This document shows positions 10,469 to 30,709 of a stretch of 64,000 bases of DNA, one piece after another (position 1 is the stretch's first letter; each line of letters opens with the position of its first letter). Below the pieces are notes generated by a model. The model saw only the letters and a program-made list of their open reading frames with translations. It had not been told where the DNA came from and did not search any database. The position numbers and the translations under genes were made by a program. This DNA comes from Lodderomyces elongisporus (Eukaryota > Ascomycota > Pichiomycetes > Serinales > Debaryomycetaceae), in NCBI RefSeq assembly GCF_030384665.1, contig NC_083674.1, forward strand, positions 2,232,001 through 2,296,000. Reading direction: 5' to 3'.

Positions 10469-11132
10469 ATTCCTACTGCTATTCCTGCTATTCCTGCTAT
10501 TCCTACTGCTATTTCTATTGCTATTCCTACTGCTATTTCTACTGCTATTTCTACTGCTATTTCTACTGCTATTTCTACTGCTATTTCTACTGCTATTTCT
10601 ACTGATATCCCTACTGCTATTCCTGCTGCTTTTTCTGATGTTACCTCTGTTGCTGCTTCACGGATGACTATATCACAAACCCAACCATGATCCCAAAGCA
10701 GGGGGAGCCCACTGACCTCTGCTACCGTTTCCCATAGCCTACCACAACATTGCACTAGTGTATCTGCTGACTCACACATTTATTCTGAACTTGGCAGATC
10801 CTGCGACAAAATGGCGCCTTTGTCGTATGATCTTGTACGGGGAACGAAAAATGTCGAGGACGCATATGCACTAGGAGTATCAACAAGGCACAGCGGGATC
10901 ATATAATCACAGGTTGAGTTGTATAAGTCACCGTGCAAGTTGTTTCAGATGGTGCAGAAGTAGAGCTTGCGGAATCTACTTTCGTTTTCGGGATTTGTTT
11001 ATGTTACATTAAATCATTGTTTGCTCGTGAAGTAATAGTATTACTACCACTACTACTACTACTACCACCACCACCACTACTACTACTACCACCACCACCA
11101 CTACTACTACTACTATTACCACCACTACCACC

Positions 11133-11170
<38 letters not shown>

Positions 11171-11446
11171 CACCACTACCACCACTACCACCACTACCAC
11201 CACCACCATTACTACGACCGCTATCACCACTAATATTTATCATATTTATTATACTTAACATATTTATCATAGTGTGTGCTATCCAGTGTCGACCAAACTT
11301 AAACCATGCCATTCAAATTTGTCAAGGATGTTTCTGGTGTTACTTCTGGTGTTACTTCTGGTGTTACTTCTGGTGTTACTTCTGGTGTTACTTCTGGTGC
11401 TACTTCTGGTGTTACTTCTGGTGTTATTTCTGGTGTTATTTCTGGT
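10469..11446 (+). repeat. Spacer 3 tandem-repeat block
   Basis: Minisatellite A 10469-10632, CTA/CCA array 11041-11216, minisatellite B 11330-11446; the same lengths as spacer 2. Confidence 0.9.
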
Positions 11447-12024
11447 GGTGTTGCTGATGCTGTTGCTGATGCTGTTCCTGCTATTGCTGTTTCTACTATT
11501 GATGTTGCTGCTCCATGGCCGACTATATCACAAACCCAGCCATGATCCCAAAGAAGGGGAGCTCGCCAAAAAGTGTGCCCGTGTTCATACACCACAAAGG
11601 GCCCTGCTACTACTTATTTTATCCGTCACTGGCACGCACACACTTTTGGTATCTCCCATTGCACCTGCATCTTCGCTCGTTTAACATATACAGCTTTCAC
11701 TCGTTTTCAGGAACACATCAAGGTGGGGGACTCGATGACTTTTGCTATTAATCTTTACACTTTTCTTTCTAATATTAACACACCTTTCTGTTTTTGTATA
11801 CACTCTGCTATTTGTAAATGAACCATTCTTCTATCTCGCACTCTGCCTACAAATTATTTCTCAAATTGGACGTTCTGTATATTTCGCGCAATCGCTGTCA
11901 TTGCAAACTAGAGTATCTCGGGTTGGAGTATGTGTATGTATACGCGCACGTGAGCTGCTGTGAACGAGTCAACCTAAGATACACGTAATATACACGTAAG
12001 ATGGACGCGCGCGGGTGCGTGTGT

Positions 12025-12241
12025 ACTTTACAAAAAACTTTACAAAAAACTTTACAAAGAACTTTACAAAAAACTTTACAAAAAACACTACAGTGGGCAG
12101 CTGAGCCCACAATTGTCCTCAAACTTCAGCAGAAAAAAGTTTTCCCGTAAATTCGCACCAAACTCAGGGGAATAATCAACACACACAAACAATTCTCGAC
12201 TCGTTGCAAGCTTGACGGCAATCCGTCGAGAATTGTTTGTG
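12025..12241. repeat. Minisatellite C (12025-12084) and inverted repeat (12184-12241), unit 4
   Basis: Five C copies; arms intact. Confidence 0.9.
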
Positions 12242-12560
12242 GAGATAGAATGCATTGCAGGATGTATAAGGTTGTAGATTGTGTTGAGCCAACATGCATC
12301 CAAACATACAATTCATTCACTCTAGTCGTCCGTTTTCTGCTACAGCCACACACTATTGGTCACACACTATTGGCCACACCCCATTTGGCAGCACCCATTT
12401 GGTTTTTTGTTATGAAGCATTTGGTAGCGTATACAATTGCACACGCCCTTCTGTTCCCCTCACTTCCTCGCGGGTTTTGCAACCACAATGTATATGGCAT
12501 AACACAATTTACTTGTTAGTCTCCAACCACAAGGCGTGGCGAGAGGGCTACTTGGTGAAG

Positions 12561-12657
12561 TATAAATATCCACAAACAAAACCCTTGTGACCTCAAACCT
12601 TTTTTTGCCCTTTTCTTCTTCTTCTTTTCCTTTTTCTTTTTCTTTTCCTTCTTCTTT
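12561..12657 (+). promoter_or_regulatory. Core promoter, unit 4
   Basis: TATAAATA at 12561-12568; long C/T tract. Confidence 0.6.
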
Positions 12658-12743
12658 CGCCAGAAGTAAACCCACAACCAAAGTCTCACTACGTTTTAAA
12701 CAAGTCAGACTTTACCTGTTAGTTTACTTAATCAAATTCTAAA

Positions 12744-14300
<1,557 letters not shown>

Positions 14301-14404
14301 AGGAGTCGAGCTCTTTCTTAGCCCATCTTCTACCCATTCATCTTCAACCTAATCACTGGTGCTAATTGCAGACAAAAAATGAAAAGCAAACCCGTGTGGC
14401 TGAT

Positions 14405-15068
14405 ATTCCTACTGCTATTCCTGCTATTCCTGCTATTCCTACTGCTATTTCTATTGCTATTCCTACTGCTATTTCTACTGCTATTTCTACTGCTATTTCT
14501 ACTGCTATTTCTACTGCTATTTCTACTGCTATTTCTACTGATATCCCTACTGCTATTCCTGCTGCTTTTTCTGATGTTACCTCTGTTGCTGCTTCACGGA
14601 TGACTATATCACAAACCCAACCATGATCCCAAAGCAGGGGGAGCCCACTGACCTCTGCTACCGTTTCCCATAGCCTACCACAACATTGCACTAGTGTATC
14701 TGCTGACTCACACATTTATTCTGAACTTGGCAGATCCTGCGACAAAATGGCGCCTTTGTCGTATGATCTTGTACGGGGAACGAAAAATGTCGAGGACGCA
14801 TATGCACTAGGAGTATCAACAAGGCACAGCGGGATCATATAATCACAGGTTGAGTTGTATAAGTCACCGTGCAAGTTGTTTCAGATGGTGCAGAAGTAGA
14901 GCTTGCGGAATCTACTTTCGTTTTCGGGATTTGTTTATGTTACATTAAATCATTGTTTGCTCGTGAAGTAATAGTATTACTACCACTACTACTACTACTA
15001 CCACCACCACCACCACTACTACTACCACCACCACCACTACTACTACTACTATTACCACCACTACCACC

Positions 15069-15106
<38 letters not shown>

Positions 15107-15406
15107 CACCACTACCACCACTACCACCACTACCACCACCACCATTACTACGACCGCTATCACCACTAATATTTATCATATTTATTATACTTAACATATT
15201 TATCATAGTGTGTGCTATCCAGTGTCGACCAAACTTAAACCATGCCATTCAAATTTGTCAAGGATGTTTCTGGTGTTACTTCTGGTGTTACTTCTGGTGT
15301 TACTTCTGGTGTTACTTCTGGTGTTACTTCTGGTGTTACTTCTGGTGCTACTTCTGGTGTTACTTCTGGTGTTACTTCTGGTGTTACTTCTGGTGTTATT
15401 TCTGGT
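14405..15406 (+). repeat. Spacer 4 tandem-repeat block, longest minisatellite B
   Basis: Minisatellite A 14405-14568. CTA/CCA array 14977-15152 has one CTA-to-CCA change. Minisatellite B 15266-15406 is 24 bp longer than usual and has only one GTTATT copy at its end. Confidence 0.9.
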
Positions 15407-15984
15407 GGTGTTGCTGATGCTGTTGCTGATGCTGTTCCTGCTATTGCTGTTTCTACTATTGATGTTGCTGCTCCATGGCCGACTATATCACAAACCCAGC
15501 CATGATCCCAAAGAAGGGGAGCTCGCCAAAAAGTGTGCCCGTGTTCATACACCACAAAGGGCCCTGCTACTACTTATTTTATCCGTCACTGGCACGCACA
15601 CACTTTTGGTATCTCCCATTGCACCTGCATCTTCGCTCGTTTAACATATACAGCTTTCACTCGTTTTCAGGAACACATCAAGGTGGGGGACTCGATGACT
15701 TTTGCTATTAATCTTTACACTTTTCTTTCTAATATTAACACACCTTTCTGTTTTTGTATACACTCTGCTATTTGTAAATGAACCATTCTTCTATCTCGCA
15801 CTCTGCCTACAAATTATTTCTCAAATTGGACGTTCTGTATATTTCGCGCAATCGCTGTCATTGCAAACTAGAGTATCTCGGGTTGGAGTATGTGTATGTA
15901 TACGCGCACGTGAGCTGCTGTGAACGAGTCAACCTAAGATACACGTAATATACACGTAAGATGGACGCGCGCGGGTGCGTGTGT

Positions 15985-16201
15985 ACTTTACAAAAAACTT
16001 TACAAAAAACTTTACAAAGAACTTTACAAAAAACTTTACAAAAAACACTACAGTGGGCAGCTGAGCCCACAATTGTCCTCAAACTTCAGCAGAAAAAAGT
16101 TTTCCCGTAAATTCGCACCAAACTCAGGGGAATAATCAACACACACAAACAATTCTCGACTCGTTGCAAGCTTGACGGCAATCCGTCGAGAATTGTTTGT
16201 G
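15985..16201. repeat. Minisatellite C (15985-16044) and inverted repeat (16144-16201), unit 5
   Basis: Five C copies; arms intact. Confidence 0.9.
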
Positions 16202-16520
16202 GAGATAGAATGCATTGCAGGATGTATAAGGTTGTAGATTGTGTTGAGCCAACATGCATCCAAACATACAATTCATTCACTCTAGTCGTCCGTTTTCTGC
16301 TACAGCCACACACTATTGGTCACACACTATTGGCCACACCCCATTTGGCAGCACCCATTTGGTTTTTTGTTATGAAGCATTTGGTAGCGTATACAATTGC
16401 ACACGCCCTTCTGTTCCCCTCACTTCCTCGCGGGTTTTGCAACCACAATGTATATGGCATAACACAATTTACTTGTTAGTCTCCAACCACAAGGCGTGGC
16501 GAGAGGGCTACTTGGTGAAG

Positions 16521-16617
16521 TATAAATATCCACAAACAAAACCCTTGTGACCTCAAACCTTTTTTTGCCCTTTTCTTCTTCTTCTTTTCCTTTTTCTTTT
16601 TCTTTTCCTTCTTCTTT
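16521..16617 (+). promoter_or_regulatory. Core promoter, unit 5
   Basis: TATAAATA at 16521-16528; long C/T tract. Confidence 0.6.
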
Positions 16618-16703
16618 CGCCAGAAGTAAACCCACAACCAAAGTCTCACTACGTTTTAAACAAGTCAGACTTTACCTGTTAGTTTACTTAATCAAATTCT
16701 AAA

Positions 16704-18287
<1,584 letters not shown>

Positions 18288-18391
18288 AGGAGTCGAGCTC
18301 TTTCTTAGCCCATCTTCTACCCATTCATCTTCAACCTAATCACTGGTGCTAATTGCAGACAAAAAATGAAAAGCAAACCCGTGTGGCTGAT

Positions 18392-19055
18392 ATTCCTACT
18401 GCTATTCCTGCTATTCCTGCTATTCCTACTGCTATTTCTATTGCTATTCCTACTGCTATTTCTACTGCTATTTCTACTGCTATTTCTACTGCTATTTCTA
18501 CTGCTATTTCTACTGCTATTTCTACTGATATCCCTACTGCTATTCCTGCTGCTTTTTCTGATGTTACCTCTGTTGCTGCTTCACGGATGACTATATCACA
18601 AACCCAACCATGATCCCAAAGCAGGGGGAGCCCACTGACCTCTGCTACCGTTTCCCATAGCCTACCACAACATTGCACTAGTGTATCTGCTGACTCACAC
18701 ATTTATTCTGAACTTGGCAGATCCTGCGACAAAATGGCGCCTTTGTCGTATGATCTTGTACGGGGAACGAAAAATGTCGAGGACGCATATGCACTAGGAG
18801 TATCAACAAGGCACAGCGGGATCATATAATCACAGGTTGAGTTGTATAAGTCACCGTGCAAGTTGTTTCAGATGGTGCAGAAGTAGAGCTTGCGGAATCT
18901 ACTTTCGTTTTCGGGATTTGTTTATGTTACATTAAATCATTGTTTGCTCGTGAAGTAATAGTATTACTACCACTACTACTACTACTACCACCACCACCAC
19001 TACTACTACTACCACCACCACCACTACTACTACTACTATTACCACCACTACCACC

Positions 19056-19093
<38 letters not shown>

Positions 19094-19369
19094 CACCACT
19101 ACCACCACTACCACCACTACCACCACCACCATTACTACGACCGCTATCACCACTAATATTTATCATATTTATTATACTTAACATATTTATCATAGTGTGT
19201 GCTATCCAGTGTCGACCAAACTTAAACCATGCCATTCAAATTTGTCAAGGATGTTTCTGGTGTTACTTCTGGTGTTACTTCTGGTGTTACTTCTGGTGTT
19301 ACTTCTGGTGTTACTTCTGGTGCTACTTCTGGTGTTACTTCTGGTGTTATTTCTGGTGTTATTTCTGGT
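18392..19369 (+). repeat. Spacer 5 tandem-repeat block
   Basis: Minisatellite A 18392-18555, CTA/CCA array 18964-19139, minisatellite B 19253-19369; common lengths. Confidence 0.9.
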
Positions 19370-19947
19370 GGTGTTGCTGATGCTGTTGCTGATGCTGTTC
19401 CTGCTATTGCTGTTTCTACTATTGATGTTGCTGCTCCATGGCCGACTATATCACAAACCCAGCCATGATCCCAAAGAAGGGGAGCTCGCCAAAAAGTGTG
19501 CCCGTGTTCATACACCACAAAGGGCCCTGCTACTACTTATTTTATCCGTCACTGGCACGCACACACTTTTGGTATCTCCCATTGCACCTGCATCTTCGCT
19601 CGTTTAACATATACAGCTTTCACTCGTTTTCAGGAACACATCAAGGTGGGGGACTCGATGACTTTTGCTATTAATCTTTACACTTTTCTTTCTAATATTA
19701 ACACACCTTTCTGTTTTTGTATACACTCTGCTATTTGTAAATGAACCATTCTTCTATCTCGCACTCTGCCTACAAATTATTTCTCAAATTGGACGTTCTG
19801 TATATTTCGCGCAATCGCTGTCATTGCAAACTAGAGTATCTCGGGTTGGAGTATGTGTATGTATACGCGCACGTGAGCTGCTGTGAACGAGTCAACCTAA
19901 GATACACGTAATATACACGTAAGATGGACGCGCGCGGGTGCGTGTGT

Positions 19948-20164
19948 ACTTTACAAAAAACTTTACAAAAAACTTTACAAAGAACTTTACAAAAAACTTT
20001 ACAAAAAACACTACAGTGGGCAGCTGAGCCCACAATTGTCCTCAAACTTCAGCAGAAAAAAGTTTTCCCGTAAATTCGCACCAAACTCAGGGGAATAATC
20101 AACACACACAAACAATTCTCGACTCGTTGCAAGCTTGACGGCAATCCGTCGAGAATTGTTTGTG
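19948..20164. repeat. Minisatellite C (19948-20007) and inverted repeat (20107-20164), unit 6
   Basis: Five C copies; arms intact. Confidence 0.9.
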
Positions 20165-20483
20165 GAGATAGAATGCATTGCAGGATGTATAAGGTTGTAG
20201 ATTGTGTTGAGCCAACATGCATCCAAACATACAATTCATTCACTCTAGTCGTCCGTTTTCTGCTACAGCCACACACTATTGGTCACACACTATTGGCCAC
20301 ACCCCATTTGGCAGCACCCATTTGGTTTTTTGTTATGAAGCATTTGGTAGCGTATACAATTGCACACGCCCTTCTGTTCCCCTCACTTCCTCGCGGGTTT
20401 TGCAACCACAATGTATATGGCATAACACAATTTACTTGTTAGTCTCCAACCACAAGGCGTGGCGAGAGGGCTACTTGGTGAAG

Positions 20484-20580
20484 TATAAATATCCACAAAC
20501 AAAACCCTTGTGACCTCAAACCTTTTTTTGCCCTTTTCTTCTTCTTCTTTTCCTTTTTCTTTTTCTTTTCCTTCTTCTTT
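20484..20580 (+). promoter_or_regulatory. Core promoter, unit 6
   Basis: TATAAATA at 20484-20491; long C/T tract. Confidence 0.6.
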
Positions 20581-20666
20581 CGCCAGAAGTAAACCCACAA
20601 CCAAAGTCTCACTACGTTTTAAACAAGTCAGACTTTACCTGTTAGTTTACTTAATCAAATTCTAAA

Positions 20667-21011
20667 ATGAAAATTTTTAAGAAGCTTTTTAACACCGCCT
20701 CCAAGTCAAAGGAGGCAGAACCAGCCGAACGCAATGTTCGGTATCCAATTCCAGGGGAGACATCAGGCTCACCAGTATCGGTTCCTTCACCGGCTACAGG
20801 GTCGGAAACCTTCTACGAGGTAGATTTAGGCGCTGAAGACGTGGAGGAAAAGAAGCTGGTGAGGAGACAATTCCCCCTGTTTAGACCATTTGGATGGTTT
20901 AAAGAGAGGAGAGAGGAGAAGGAGTTAGCTGAAAGGGTTCTTTTGGCTAAGGGGATGGTTGCCGGCATTCGTGCGTTGCATCCCAACAGAAAGAAGAAGA
21001 AGAAGATGAAT

Positions 21012-21043
<32 letters not shown>

Positions 21044-21113
21044 CCTCAACAACAACCTCAACAACAACCTCAACAACAACAACAACCTCAACAACAACCT
21101 CAACAACAACCTC

Positions 21114-21196
<83 letters not shown>

Positions 21197-21200
21197 CCTC

Positions 21201-21244
<44 letters not shown>

Positions 21245-21323
21245 CCTCAACAACCTCAACAACAACAACAACCTCAACAACAACAACAACAACCTCAACA
21301 ACAACAACAACAACAACAACCTC

Positions 21324-21387
<64 letters not shown>

Positions 21388-22235
21388 GCTGCAAACCTTT
21401 CACATACGGAAAGTTTGTAGCAAACGTAGAGTCATACTGTCCTCGACTGTGTCAGGAAATCAGAGCTTCAATGGGCTTCTCGGATTCCGAATACGTACAG
21501 TCCATTTCTCAAGGACTCACAAAACTTGAGAATGGAAATTACAAATCGGGTGATAGGAAGTTTATTGTACACCGGGTCACAAAGAGAGAATTTGAAAATG
21601 TGATCAGGTGGCTCCCTGAAATACTTGGCGAGGACGAGTATGAGTCGCTACTTATACCTGTCCTTCAATTAGTCGAGATGCAGTTAAAGACGAAAACCAA
21701 ATACTTCGTTGTAACACGCAATCTCGACTATAGGACAGAGTTTTTATTGGAATACAAGTTTTCCCGGAATGGCAAGGAATCTGCTATATCACGTCGCCAT
21801 CCCAACAATTTCAGGCTCACAGAAACTCGGAAGTTCCCAGAAAATGAGGCTTGGGATTGGTGGGATAATTATCGCTTTTTAGAAGACGTATCTTTTCTAG
21901 CTGCCAAAGAAAGATACGGCTTCAAGTTTGTAATATGTGCTGCATATGCAGATGATGGGGACCATAGAGTTTGGTATTATATTGATGATTGGTTTAAAGA
22001 CAGTCCAAGCGGGGTCTCTCGATTAGGTCAGAGTAGGCGCAAATTGTCTGAGAAGTATGCTCTTTGGATTTACAATCTTTTCAATTTTCATTTGAACCTG
22101 GTGGAAGGTCCATTGAAGATGAAGGACTTTGATCGCATATATCAACGTCCTAGAAAAGAAAAATCCTTTATTCAGAGAAAGTTGGCCGAAATGTTTTGCT
22201 GCGATCTGAGACCCTCAAGCTCTGAATCAATCTGA
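20667..22235 (+). CDS. Unit 6 copy of the poly-Asn PIPK-like protein (522 aa)
   Basis: Asn tract 21009-21386, 126 residues with twelve Leu, the most interrupted tract in the window. Confidence 0.8.
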
Positions 22236-22339
22236 AGGAGTCGAGCTCTTTCTTAGCCCATCTTCTACCCATTCATCTTCAACCTAATCACTGGTGCTAA
22301 TTGCAGACAAAAAATGAAAAGCAAACCCGTGTGGCTGAT

Positions 22340-23003
22340 ATTCCTACTGCTATTCCTGCTATTCCTGCTATTCCTACTGCTATTTCTATTGCTATTCCTA
22401 CTGCTATTTCTACTGCTATTTCTACTGCTATTTCTACTGCTATTTCTACTGCTATTTCTACTGCTATTTCTACTGATATCCCTACTGCTATTCCTGCTGC
22501 TTTTTCTGATGTTACCTCTGTTGCTGCTTCACGGATGACTATATCACAAACCCAACCATGATCCCAAAGCAGGGGGAGCCCACTGACCTCTGCTACCGTT
22601 TCCCATAGCCTACCACAACATTGCACTAGTGTATCTGCTGACTCACACATTTATTCTGAACTTGGCAGATCCTGCGACAAAATGGCGCCTTTGTCGTATG
22701 ATCTTGTACGGGGAACGAAAAATGTCGAGGACGCATATGCACTAGGAGTATCAACAAGGCACAGCGGGATCATATAATCACAGGTTGAGTTGTATAAGTC
22801 ACCGTGCAAGTTGTTTCAGATGGTGCAGAAGTAGAGCTTGCGGAATCTACTTTCGTTTTCGGGATTTGTTTATGTTACATTAAATCATTGTTTGCTCGTG
22901 AAGTAATAGTATTACTACCACTACTACTACTACTACCACCACCACCACTACTACTACTACCACCACCACCACTACTACTACTACTATTACCACCACTACC
23001 ACC

Positions 23004-23041
<38 letters not shown>

Positions 23042-23323
23042 CACCACTACCACCACTACCACCACTACCACCACTACCACCACTACCACCACCACCATTA
23101 CTACGACCGCTATCACCACTAATATTTATCATATTTATTATACTTAACATATTTATCATAGTGTGTGCTATCCAGTGTCGACCAAACTTAAACCATGCCA
23201 TTCAAATTTGTCAAGGATGTTTCTGGTGTTACTTCTGGTGTTACTTCTGGTGTTACTTCTGGTGTTACTTCTGGTGTTACTTCTGGTGCTACTTCTGGTG
23301 TTACTTCTGGTGTTATTTCTGGT
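22340..23323 (+). repeat. Spacer 6 tandem-repeat block, expanded triplets
   Basis: Minisatellite A 22340-22503. CTA/CCA array 22912-23105 is 18 bp longer (extra CTACCACCA units). Minisatellite B 23219-23323 is 12 bp shorter, with one GTTATT copy. Confidence 0.9.
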
Positions 23324-23901
23324 GGTGTTGCTGATGCTGTTGCTGATGCTGTTCCTGCTATTGCTGTTTCTACTATTGATGTTGCTGCTCCATGGCCGAC
23401 TATATCACAAACCCAGCCATGATCCCAAAGAAGGGGAGCTCGCCAAAAAGTGTGCCCGTGTTCATACACCACAAAGGGCCCTGCTACTACTTATTTTATC
23501 CGTCACTGGCACGCACACACTTTTGGTATCTCCCATTGCACCTGCATCTTCGCTCGTTTAACATATACAGCTTTCACTCGTTTTCAGGAACACATCAAGG
23601 TGGGGGACTCGATGACTTTTGCTATTAATCTTTACACTTTTCTTTCTAATATTAACACACCTTTCTGTTTTTGTATACACTCTGCTATTTGTAAATGAAC
23701 CATTCTTCTATCTCGCACTCTGCCTACAAATTATTTCTCAAATTGGACGTTCTGTATATTTCGCGCAATCGCTGTCATTGCAAACTAGAGTATCTCGGGT
23801 TGGAGTATGTGTATGTATACGCGCACGTGAGCTGCTGTGAACGAGTCAACCTAAGATACACGTAATATACACGTAAGATGGACGCGCGCGGGTGCGTGTG
23901 T

Positions 23902-24118
23902 ACTTTACAAAAAACTTTACAAAAAACTTTACAAAGAACTTTACAAAAAACTTTACAAAAAACACTACAGTGGGCAGCTGAGCCCACAATTGTCCTCAAA
24001 CTTCAGCAGAAAAAAGTTTTCCCGTAAATTCGCACCAAACTCAGGGGAATAATCAACACACACAAACAATTCTCGACTCGTTGCAAGCTTGACGGCAATC
24101 CGTCGAGAATTGTTTGTG
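23902..24118. repeat. Minisatellite C (23902-23961) and inverted repeat (24061-24118), unit 7
   Basis: Five C copies; arms intact. Confidence 0.9.
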
Positions 24119-24437
24119 GAGATAGAATGCATTGCAGGATGTATAAGGTTGTAGATTGTGTTGAGCCAACATGCATCCAAACATACAATTCATTCACTCT
24201 AGTCGTCCGTTTTCTGCTACAGCCACACACTATTGGTCACACACTATTGGCCACACCCCATTTGGCAGCACCCATTTGGTTTTTTGTTATGAAGCATTTG
24301 GTAGCGTATACAATTGCACACGCCCTTCTGTTCCCCTCACTTCCTCGCGGGTTTTGCAACCACAATGTATATGGCATAACACAATTTACTTGTTAGTCTC
24401 CAACCACAAGGCGTGGCGAGAGGGCTACTTGGTGAAG

Positions 24438-24534
24438 TATAAATATCCACAAACAAAACCCTTGTGACCTCAAACCTTTTTTTGCCCTTTTCTTCTTCTT
24501 CTTTTCCTTTTTCTTTTTCTTTTCCTTCTTCTTT
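24438..24534 (+). promoter_or_regulatory. Core promoter, unit 7
   Basis: TATAAATA at 24438-24445; long C/T tract. Confidence 0.6.
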
Positions 24535-24620
24535 CGCCAGAAGTAAACCCACAACCAAAGTCTCACTACGTTTTAAACAAGTCAGACTTTACCTGTTAGT
24601 TTACTTAATCAAATTCTAAA

Positions 24621-26171
<1,551 letters not shown>

Positions 26172-26275
26172 AGGAGTCGAGCTCTTTCTTAGCCCATCTT
26201 CTACCCATTCATCTTCAACCTAATCACTGGTGCTAATTGCAGACAAAAAATGAAAAGCAAACCCGTGTGGCTGAT

Positions 26276-27226
26276 ATTCCTACTGCTATTCCTGCTATTC
26301 CTGCTATTCCTACTGCTATTTCTATTGCTATTTCTACTGCTATTTCTACTGCTATTTCTACTGCTATTTCTACTGCTATTTCTACTGCTATTTCTACTGC
26401 TATTTCTACTGATATCCCTACTGCTATTCCTGCTGCTTTTTCTGATGTTACCTCTGTTGCTGCTTCACGGATGACTATATCACAAACCCAACCATGATCC
26501 CAAAGCAGGGGGAGCCCACTGACCTCTGCTACCGTTTCCCATAGCCTACCACAACATTGCACTAGTGTATCTGCTGACTCACACATTTATTCTGAACTTG
26601 GCAGATCCTGCGACAAAATGGCGCCTTTGTCGTATGATCTTGTACGGGGAACGAAAAATGTCGAGGACGCATATGCACTAGGAGTATCAACAAGGCACAG
26701 CGGGATCATATAATCACAGGTTGAGTTGTATAAGTCACCGTGCAAGTTGTTTCAGATGGTGCAGAAGTAGAGCTTGCGGAATCTACTTTCGTTTTCGGGA
26801 TTTGTTTATGTTACATTAAATCATTGTTTGCTCGTGAAGTAATAGTATTACTACCACTACTACTACTACTATTACCACCACTACCACCACTACTACTACT
26901 ACCACCACCACTACCACCACTACCACCACTACCACCACTACCACCACTACCACCACTACCACCACTACCACCACTACCACCACCACCATTACTACGACCG
27001 CTATCACCACTAATATTTATCATATTTATTATACTTAACATATTTATCATAGTGTGTGCTATCCAGTGTCGACCAAACTTAAACCATGCCATTCAAATTT
27101 GTCAAGGATGTTTCTGGTGTTACTTCTGGTGTTACTTCTGGTGTTACTTCTGGTGTTACTTCTGGTGTTACTTCTGGTGCTACTTCTGGTGTTACTTCTG
27201 GTGTTATTTCTGGTGTTATTTCTGGT
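26276..27226 (+). repeat. Spacer 7 tandem-repeat block, rearranged triplet array
   Basis: Minisatellite A 26276-26439 has TTT in place of one TCC-type copy. CTA/CCA array 26848-26996 is 27 bp shorter, lacks the CTA4/CCA4 blocks and has a long CTACCACCA run. Minisatellite B 27110-27226 is of common length. Confidence 0.9.
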
Positions 27227-27804
27227 GGTGTTGCTGATGCTGTTGCTGATGCTGTTCCTGCTATTGCTGTTTCTACTATTGATGTTGCTGCTCCATGGCC
27301 GACTATATCACAAACCCAGCCATGATCCCAAAGAAGGGGAGCTCGCCAAAAAGTGTGCCCGTGTTCATACACCACAAAGGGCCCTGCTACTACTTATTTT
27401 ATCCGTCACTGGCACGCACACACTTTTGGTATCTCCCATTGCACCTGCATCTTCGCTCGTTTAACATATACAGCTTTCACTCGTTTTCAGGAACACATCA
27501 AGGTGGGGGACTCGATGACTTTTGCTATTAATCTTTACACTTTTCTTTCTAATATTAACACACCTTTCTGTTTTTGTATACACTCTGCTATTTGTAAATG
27601 AACCATTCTTCTATCTCGCACTCTGCCTACAAATTATTTCTCAAATTGGACGTTCTGTATATTTCGCGCAATCGCTGTCATTGCAAACTAGAGTATCTCG
27701 GGTTGGAGTATGTGTATGTATACGCGCACGTGAGCTGCTGTGAACGAGTCAACCTAAGATACACGTAATATACACGTAAGATGGACGCGCGCGGGTGCGT
27801 GTGT

Positions 27805-28021
27805 ACTTTACAAAAAACTTTACAAAAAACTTTACAAAGAACTTTACAAAAAACTTTACAAAAAACACTACAGTGGGCAGCTGAGCCCACAATTGTCCTC
27901 AAACTTCAGCAGAAAAAAGTTTTCCCGTAAATTCGCACCAAACTCAGGGGAATAATCAACACACACAAACAATTCTCGACTCGTTGCAAGCTTGACGGCA
28001 ATCCGTCGAGAATTGTTTGTG
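27805..28021. repeat. Minisatellite C (27805-27864) and inverted repeat (27964-28021), unit 8
   Basis: Five C copies; arms intact. Three base substitutions follow at about 28063-28097, the only such cluster seen in this segment of the array. Confidence 0.9.
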
Positions 28022-28340
28022 GAGATAGAATGCATTGCAGGATGTATAAGGTTGTAGATTGTATTGAGCCAACATGCATCCAAACACACAATTCATCCAC
28101 TCTAGTCGTCCGTTTTCTGCTACAGCCACACACTATTGGTCACACACTATTGGCCACACCCCATTTGGCAGCACCCATTTGGTTTTTTGTTATGAAGCAT
28201 TTGGTAGCGTATACAATTGCACACGCCCTTCTGTTCCCCTCACTTCCTCGCGGGTTTTGCAACCACAATGTATATGGCATAACACAATTTACTTGTTAGT
28301 CTCCAACCACAAGGCGTGGCGAGAGGGCTACTTGGTGAAG

Positions 28341-28404
28341 TATAAATATCCACAAACAAAACCCTTGTGACCTCAAACCTTTTTTTGCCCTTTTCTTCTT
28401 CTTT
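28341..28404 (+). promoter_or_regulatory. Core promoter, unit 8, short C/T tract
   Basis: TATAAATA at 28341-28348 is only 150 bp before the ATG because 33 bp of the C/T tract is missing. Confidence 0.6.
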
Positions 28405-28490
28405 CGCCAGAAGTAAACCCACAACCAAAGTCTCACTACGTTTTAAACAAGTCAGACTTTACCTGTTAGTTTACTTAATCAAATTCTAAA

Positions 28491-29891
<1,401 letters not shown>

Positions 29892-29995
29892 AGGAGTCGA
29901 GCTCTTTCTTAGCCCATCTTCTACCCATTCATCTTCAACCTAATCACTGGTGCTAATTGCAGACAAAAAATGAAAAGCAAACCCGTGTGGCTGAT

Positions 29996-30671
29996 ATTCC
30001 TACTGCTATTCCTGCTATTCCTGCTATTCCTACTGCTATTTCTACTGCTATTTCTACTGCTATTTCTACTGCTATTTCTACTGCTATTTCTACTGCTATT
30101 TCTACTGCTATTTCTACTGCTATTTCTACTGCTATTTCTACTGATATCCCTACTGCTATTCCTGCTGCTTTTTCTGATGTTACCTCTGTTGCTGCTTCAC
30201 GGATGACTATATCACAAACCCAACCATGATCCCAAAGCAGGGGGAGCCCACTGACCTCTGCTACCGTTTCCCATAGCCTACCACAACATTGCACTAGTGT
30301 ATCTGCTGACTCACACATTTATTCTGAACTTGGCAGATCCTGCGACAAAATGGCGCCTTTGTCGTATGATCTTGTACGGGGAACGAAAAATGTCGAGGAC
30401 GCATATGCACTAGGAGTATCAACAAGGCACAGCGGGATCATATAATCACAGGTTGAGTTGTATAAGTCACCGTGCAAGTTGTTTCAGATGGTGCAGAAGT
30501 AGAGCTTGCGGAATCTACTTTCGTTTTCGGGATTTGTTTATGTTACATTAAATCATTGTTTGCTCGTGAAGTAATAGTATTACTACCACTACTACTACTA
30601 CTACCACCACCACCACTACTACTACTACCACCACCACCACTACTACTACTACTATTACCACCACTACCACC

Positions 30672-30709
<38 letters not shown>

